DNA from: Mugil cephalus
Taxonomy: Eukaryota; Chordata; Actinopteri; Mugiliformes; Mugilidae
Assembly (NCBI RefSeq): GCF_022458985.1
Contig: NC_061781.1
Location: 16,895,001 to 16,959,000, forward strand
Length of the DNA: 64,000 bases
Direction: 5' to 3'
Positions 59,401 to 64,000 of the stretch are shown in pieces. Each line of letters opens with the position of its first letter. Position 1 is the first letter of the stretch. The notes beneath the pieces were generated by a model. That model was not told the origin of the DNA, searched no databases, and saw nothing but the letters and a program-made list of their open reading frames with translations. The position numbers and the translations under genes are program-made.

Positions 59401-61996
59401 GGGTGTCAGCTATGTGTACCACTTTTTGTTTATTGTTTGGATAAAACTCGTCAATTCTGTGATTGACTGTCGTGTTCGCACTTGCAGTTTCCATATGTGT
59501 GTCAGTTTTCCATGTCTATCAGTGGAGCATGACTCACACAGGGGGTGTTTATGAGTCAAAACTACGTAAGCTGTTGCAAACAGGTTTATGACACTCTGAG
59601 AGTCTGGCAGAGGGTTTATGTTTCGATAAAGGAATGCTTCTGCAGAGGAGAGGAAGGAAATATTTGAACAATGAGCAATGAGCTCAAGCACACCTGGTCA
59701 AAAACCTCAGGTCAAATGTTGCACGTACAACTTACTACTAGTGGTATCACTTGCTGAAAATAAGTGAGACATTTTTCCAAATCTGAAATGTCACACTTGT
59801 CACTTTGCAGCTGACCCAGTGGCGGCAGTTTGAGGAGGACCAGAACAACCCGAGTCAGATGGCCAAGTATTTCAGCAGCCCCAGTAAGAGCCAGCCGTCT
59901 GTGTACAGTCAGGACGAGATTTACTACCTGTTAGGAGAAAACAGCTCCATGAAAAAACTCATTAATGAGGTAATGTATTGCTTCCTGCTTAAAATCTACT
60001 ATTCAGTAAGAAAGATAAGAATATTTTGGATCTTTATTAGAATCCATATGAATCTAGATCTTACATAAATATATATAACAAAAACATTTAAATTATTCTG
60101 ATTTGTTTTGGATTACATTTTAAATTATCCAGATAGTATCTGGCCTTAGAAAGCTGTTGTAGAAGCTTAGTCAAACCCATGTGGTTGATGAAATGTATGC
60201 AGGTTTAAACAATAATGAAATTCTTTGGATAGATTTTTGGATTCCTGCTCACTGATATGGTGCAAGTTACTTGTGGTGTCCCACTAGGCCCCTACTTTGA
60301 TCCCTTTTGTTTGTTGTTTAATCTAAGAAATGCACTGACAAAGTAATGGCTCATATATTAATACAAAAATCATTTTGAAGTATAGACATGTTCCTGATAC
60401 AATTATCTGGAGCTTCATATGGAGTACAATTTCATGTGTCCAAGCTATCAAAATTAGAAAAAGAAAAAAAAAACAGCTAAAAGAATACATTACAGCTTAA
60501 GTTTCTAAATGACACAATATCTTGACTGCTTTCTCTGACTTGCTCAGTTCATATTAAAAAGGTATGAAACTCATATATGCACAGTTTCCTTTTCCTTTCT
60601 CAAAATGTTAAACACTTCTGTTTGTTGGTGCAATTTCCAGAAGAATGCTGTGATTGACAGCCTTCAGGAGCAGGTGAATAACGCCAAGGATAAACTCCTG
60701 CGACTCATGTCAGCCAGCCAGCCCTCTGAGGACCCAGACATGGACTCCTCCGCCACCCAGACCACTGAACTTCCATCTGAAGGCCCCCCTTCTTCTTCTC
60801 CATCTCAGAGAGACACTAAATCCAGAATATCCGTCTCTGATCTCTCACCTTACCCTATTTCTCCTCCTGTTTCATTATCTGCTGCTGCTGCTGAACCATC
60901 CTCTGAGCCTTCCTCTGTTTCTAACTCCTCAGCCCCTGTTTGTGTTTCCTCTCCTCTCCCCGCTGATATTAATGCAACTGAAACTAAGAGAAGGGGATCT
61001 ACTACTGGCCCTACAGTCCGAGAGTCCAGAACAGAAGAGGACATTAAACAGCCCCTGTCCACCACATTCCCTGGCTTTCTCAGGACAGCAGAGGAGACAG
61101 TTGAGTTTGTCACTTCTCTACAATCGCGCAGAGGATTGAACCCCTCTCGCATGGAAACCTTTGGCAGCGATAGCGGTCTAACGTTTCAGCAGGGAGTAAA
61201 TGCGAGGCCAACTGGTTTTATTAGCAGTGAACAGTTGCAGGAGATCCTCCAGGAGCTGAGCGTGGACGCAGTCACGGAAACAGCTCTTCGCTCTCCCGGT
61301 CAGGCATCCAGGACGCCCTCTCAGCTAAAACTGAACAAACTCCCCACGCTCTCCCCTCTTTCCATTCGGTCACCCCGCTCCCCTCATCCACCTGTTTTCT
61401 TCCGCTACCCAAGCATCTCCCCCTACTCGATGAGAAAACGGCGGCCGCCCTTTCACTCCTCCAGAAGAGGTTTGGCCCCTCCCTGCTTCTACACAGGTTC
61501 AGACATTGCTATTTGTGGGGAGATGAGAACAAACTGTGAACACCAAAATCCAGGAAATCACCCGGAGGGTTTATCTGTGGATGATGAACTTCTCCAGGTT
61601 CCCCACGGTGAGCTCGAGGGGGAAAGGGAAGAGGATGATGCAGAAGGGGAGGAAGTGGGAGGAAAATGTCAAAGGTGCGTTTCAAGGTGTCACAGATTGC
61701 GTTGTGCAGGAGAGAAGCACTCGGCTCCACCTGATGTGGAAGTGGGAGGTGATAATGAGCAGCACCATAAACACATTAGAGACTCATGCGGGTACTGGGA
61801 CTCAGACTCTAGCAGCTCAACCGACTACTGCTACTACCACCGCCCTTATTGTGAGTCTTGCCTGCAGCGAGGCTCGCTCCTGTGCTCCGACAGCTCGTCA
61901 GACTCCTCCGACAGCGAGTATGACAGCTATACGGGCCTCTACCGCTCCCCACGCCCTGTGGTATTCAAAGAAGACCTCAAACCCACTTTTGTATGA
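53357..61996 (+). CDS. gpr156: Orphan class C G-protein-coupled receptor GPR156, nine coding exons (817 aa)
   Basis: GABA-B-receptor-like orphan GPCR lacking the Venus-flytrap domain; in mouse and zebrafish it acts in hair-cell orientation. Exons: 53357-53473, 56807-56934, 57019-57142, 57232-57342, 58304-58429, 58557-58652, 58914-59150, 59811-59969, 60641-61996. All are GT-AG, frame intact. The N-terminus MEPELNCSSQCDS matches the family, so this ATG is chosen over the in-frame ATG at 53324. Seven helices span about 49-76, 90-110, 126-146, 166-188, 222-247, 261-283 and 288-311. A short coiled coil (KNAVIDSLQEQVNNAKDKLL) begins the last exon at 367. The long Ser/Pro-rich tail ends in the conserved HRPYCESC and FKEDLKPTFV. 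Human length is 814. The TRIM gene lies in the first coding intron. Confidence 0.96.
54290..54425 (+). other. Presumed noncoding first exon and promoter of the TRIM gene
   Basis: A strong donor (ACGAG|GTGAGT) at 54425/54426 pairs with the acceptor at 54831-54832, giving a 407-base 5' UTR intron. No TATA box is obvious. The exact transcription start is not visible. Confidence 0.45.
54342..54353 (+). promoter_or_regulatory. Weak ISRE-like element upstream of the TRIM gene
   Basis: CGAATAGAAACT matches the interferon-stimulated response element GAAANNGAAACT except at its first two bases. It stands about 80 bases before the presumed first exon's donor. Suggestive only. Confidence 0.25.
54835..56490 (+). 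CDS. TRIM-family E3 ubiquitin ligase, RING / B-boxes / coiled coil / B30.2 (551 aa), coding region in one exon
   Basis: Cytosolic E3 ligase of the teleost TRIM group; closest style is bloodthirsty/TRIM39-like. RING: Cys15, 18, 30, His32, Cys35, 38, 51, 54. First B-box-like finger: Cys104, 107, 118, 121, 126, His129. B-box 2: Cys155, His158, Cys166, Asp169, Cys174, Cys177, His182, His185, all present. Coiled coil about 195-305. PRY-SPRY about 371-548 (LDPDTAHPKL, WDIGVGLESV, VDLEWGQVSFY). The start at 54835 lies two bases after a TTACCAG acceptor. A donor GAG|GTGAGT at 54425 suggests one noncoding first exon. The whole coding region is uninterrupted and intact. It sits on the same strand inside the first coding intron of gpr156. 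An innate antiviral role is likely by family, unproven here. Confidence 0.93.
   Translation: MATAGGVLSKEQLLCPICLDVFNQPVSTPCGHNFCKDCIQRYLQSAILPQCPMCKHKLYTRPDLKVNTFISEVTSQFRQLVERSHENETSVLDQSVGCKGEVLCDVCVGKRVKALKSCLDCLASFCETHLEPHHVLGTLKTHHLIKPMMNMQDRLCKKHERLLDLFCGTDQMHVCQACVRKDHKAHQTVRIEDVSRDRRAQIGGISAEVEEMIQGRLQKICEINQTVELSRRNAEREIEESLQVFNKLLQFVQRGRAEVAEVIGAKQRQVESRANGVIAELELEINQLRHRSKELEELSNTEDDLFLFQCFPVLSTIPATKDWSDTCVNSAEYVGTVRRAVRRVASQLEETVKAEVKRLCETEFQRVRQCTVDVNLDPDTAHPKLVLSENRKEVYHGEVALNLPDNPERFYPCVSVLGKEGFSSGRLYFEVQVKGKTEWDIGVGLESVNRKGGNTLNPERGYWTLGMRDGGSYWALSNPPVCLPLVEEPERIGVYVDLEWGQVSFYNADSHSHIYTFTGYSFNERLFPYFNPRRNHGGVNSAPLIISPVSI
56608..56613 (+). terminator. TRIM gene polyadenylation signal
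   Basis: AATAAA about 120 bases past the stop, followed by a T/GT-rich stretch (TTGTGGTTGTTTTTGC). It gives the nested gene its own short 3' UTR. Confidence 0.7.
56699..56759. repeat. Degenerate interstitial telomeric repeat (TTAGGG-type)
   Basis: About ten hexamer units: three exact GTTAGG/GGTTAG units, then GGGCTA, ACGACT, GGGCAA variants, and a final GGGTTAG. It lies between the TRIM polyadenylation signal and the second coding exon of gpr156. Confidence 0.85.
57343..58303 (+). other. gpr156: gpr156 intron 4
   Basis: No exon supported. T/A homopolymer tracts lie at 57609-57622 and 57736-57768, which create spurious open frames. Confidence 0.5.
59970..60640 (+). other. gpr156: gpr156 last intron
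   Basis: AT-rich, no exon supported. About 60200-60330 (GATGGTGCAAGTTACTTGTG then GTGTCCCACTAGG) is reminiscent of a reverse-transcriptase scar but too short to call. Confidence 0.35.
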
Positions 61997-64000
61997 TCAC
62001 GTGTTCACGGCACTTTACATATTCATCCATCTCCACCACTTGAATTTATGTCCCTAGAAATGTCCAAAATTAGCTTTGAGGATAAAGCAGGCACAGCGAT
62101 AATCATGTGTCATGCGCTTTTCTAATGGGAGATAATTTGACAGTAGCTTTTAGTGTTATATTTCATTCTGTTTGAAGAGACGGTTGACATTCCTGTGTAT
62201 TCCTTGTGATCAAAAGCACACAGTGGTATTTTTTTTTAATATTACTTGTGGCATTAGTATTATTATTTCTTTTTTTTTTTTTTTTACTGTCAAATGAAAA
62301 ACCAAGATGTCCTAAAATGTATTTCAGAAAATGGGATGGCAGAAAGCTCTTTCACAGATCATTAGAAATGTGCATTCTATTAGCTACTGTGCAAATGCTG
62401 TATTTATTTTAATATTTATTTGTTTTGTGTACAGATTTCTGTTCTGGGCCATTTTTACTGTTTCACGTGATTCTTAAGATGTTGGTTGCTATTGTTGTTG
62501 CATAATCTGACTTAATTTATCTTGAGTGGCCCTAAGCAGATGCATGTATTATGTACATAACGATAAGGAGGGTTTCATGCTGTTACTTATCTCCACCCTT
62601 GTCACTATCGTTGCCCTGTGTCAATGAGAGTTTTTAATATACCAAGGTCACAACTATCTACAGTGTTACAGTTTCTGTGTGTGAACGAGCTGCTGGCCTT
62701 TGACTTCTGATTCTAGCCTCCGTGCAAAAGAAAAAGAAAATCACCACTTGTTCTGCAGAAACATTTTTTAACTGTGCTATGTTAAAATGCTAACGCAGAC
62801 CGTTTCATGTTAAAATGCTAAACATTTCCTCAGCTTTAGAATATTTGCAAACTTCATATTCTATACACATATTTATACACATATTCTTTTCTGACTTGCC
62901 CTTCACTCGCACCCCTTTCCACAATCTGCCTCACTGTGTTTTTTTTTTCCTACCACAAATGGGAAAATGCGTGTTTGCCGGGGGAGGTGTTGCTGCAAAG
63001 GGAAAACAGTGTCTTGCGTTACTTCTGCTCAGCTGCCTGCCTTTGAGATGCGGCTGCTCTGTCTATTCTGCTTGTGAACCACTGAAGGAGCAGCCGAGGA
63101 GAAATTCCCTTTCATATGAAGCATAACAGAGTTTATATATATATGTACTAGCCAACCTATCATTGTGAAGGAGGAAGGACTTCCCCGTTAAGATAAGAAA
63201 AGTGAAATGCATTCTGCTTGAGATGAGCTATACCGGCAGTAGAGTAGAGTTTTAGGTAATTTCTTTTAACAAGTTACCCTTTGTTAATGGTTTATAATCT
63301 GTAACGGATTGCTCAGATTTTATAGATTAGTCATAACCTTTAAATACTTCTTATTTCTGAGTAGCCAGATTATAGAACACCATGCATTTATGATTGGGAC
63401 CAACATGCATGCATTAACACGTTATTTAGAATTGTTAGTGATATACAGTTCATAGAGTCATTATTTCCAGAAGTAAAAAAAACAAACAAACAAAAAACAA
63501 TAAGCAATGGGTGGTTTCAAAGGCCAGCTGACCCAAATTTATACTTATACATTGAGATTAAACCCGATTGATATAACATGAGCAAAAGTTCAAGGTTAAT
63601 CATTTATTGTCTAAATGGAATACCGAGATGCAAAAAGAAATGCACTGGAGAAAGCCACGGCTCTCCCACACATAAAATGCACAAATAGGTCCAAGGTAGT
63701 AAAAGAATATGCAGTGCAAGATATTTTTTATTTTGCACAATATGCAAGTTATCATAAAATGTAATTCAACTTATAGGGGCATTATAGGGGCAAGCTACTG
63801 TACTAATGTTAAATTTTAAAAAAGAAAGATGTGAAATTGGAGATGCTCGTTTTTTGTTAGGAGGGATAATATGTAATATTTTAATAAGTAAATAACAAAT
63901 ACAAACACTGAAGAGTTAATCAATATTAATAAAAAAAATACAGTTATAGAATCATACATCAAACTAAGTAGCTTTTAAAGTCGCAAAAATAAGCTAAATT
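61997..64000 (+). other. gpr156 3' UTR and right flank
   Basis: No further gene supported. T-tracts (62228-62236, 62270-62285), a short TA run (63136-63143) and an AT-rich end. Only one AATAAA (63928-63933), near the window edge, was noticed, so the 3' UTR end is uncertain. Confidence 0.4.

Noticed and set aside
61536-62057. 173-codon open frame overlapping the last gpr156 exon
   Set aside because: It is a shadow in another frame of a conserved coding exon.

Overview
The window is nuclear DNA of a ray-finned (teleost) fish. The evidence is compact vertebrate multi-exon genes with GT-AG introns, the gene order fstl1 - lrrc58 - gpr156 that matches the human 3q13.33 block, a teleost-style tandem immunoglobulin (Ig) receptor locus, a fish-type TRIM E3 ligase gene, and abundant microsatellites, hAT elements and Tc1-like remnants. 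The species cannot be named from the sequence.

Layout. (1) 1-6.1 kb, minus strand: a small Ig-receptor cluster. I assembled a complete five-exon gene (5998 down to 2197) for a 212-residue single-V-domain type I membrane protein. Its decayed sister copy lies at 1088-1522. The receptor's large third intron carries a long inverted repeat and a pentanucleotide microsatellite. (2) 6.2-16.1 kb: no gene found. There is a dispersed repeat, a Tc1-like 3' end, and a 1,069-bp hAT element with a perfect 8-bp target-site duplication and a frameshifted transposase N-terminus. (3) 16.4-37.2 kb, plus strand: fstl1, ten coding exons, 308 residues, with a 12.4-kb first intron. (4) 38.5-45.2 kb, plus strand: lrrc58, four exons, 352 residues, with a CCAAT/GC-box promoter. 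(5) 45.2-53.3 kb: repeats and low-complexity DNA, including adjoining MITE copies. (6) 53.3-62 kb, plus strand: gpr156, nine coding exons, 817 residues, an orphan class C GPCR. Its first coding intron holds a complete TRIM gene (551 residues, coding region in one exon) and a degenerate interstitial telomeric repeat. (7) 62-64 kb: gpr156 3' UTR and AT-rich flank.

How the genes relate. fstl1, lrrc58 and gpr156 are conserved neighbours and do not form a pathway. fstl1 encodes a secreted BMP/TGF-beta modulator, lrrc58 an intracellular leucine-rich-repeat protein, and gpr156 a receptor implicated in hair-cell orientation. The Ig receptor and the TRIM gene look like lineage-variable immune genes at the edge of, and inside, this conserved block. 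The V-domain receptor with its pseudogene sister and the TRIM gene nested in gpr156 are the parts most likely to be undescribed.
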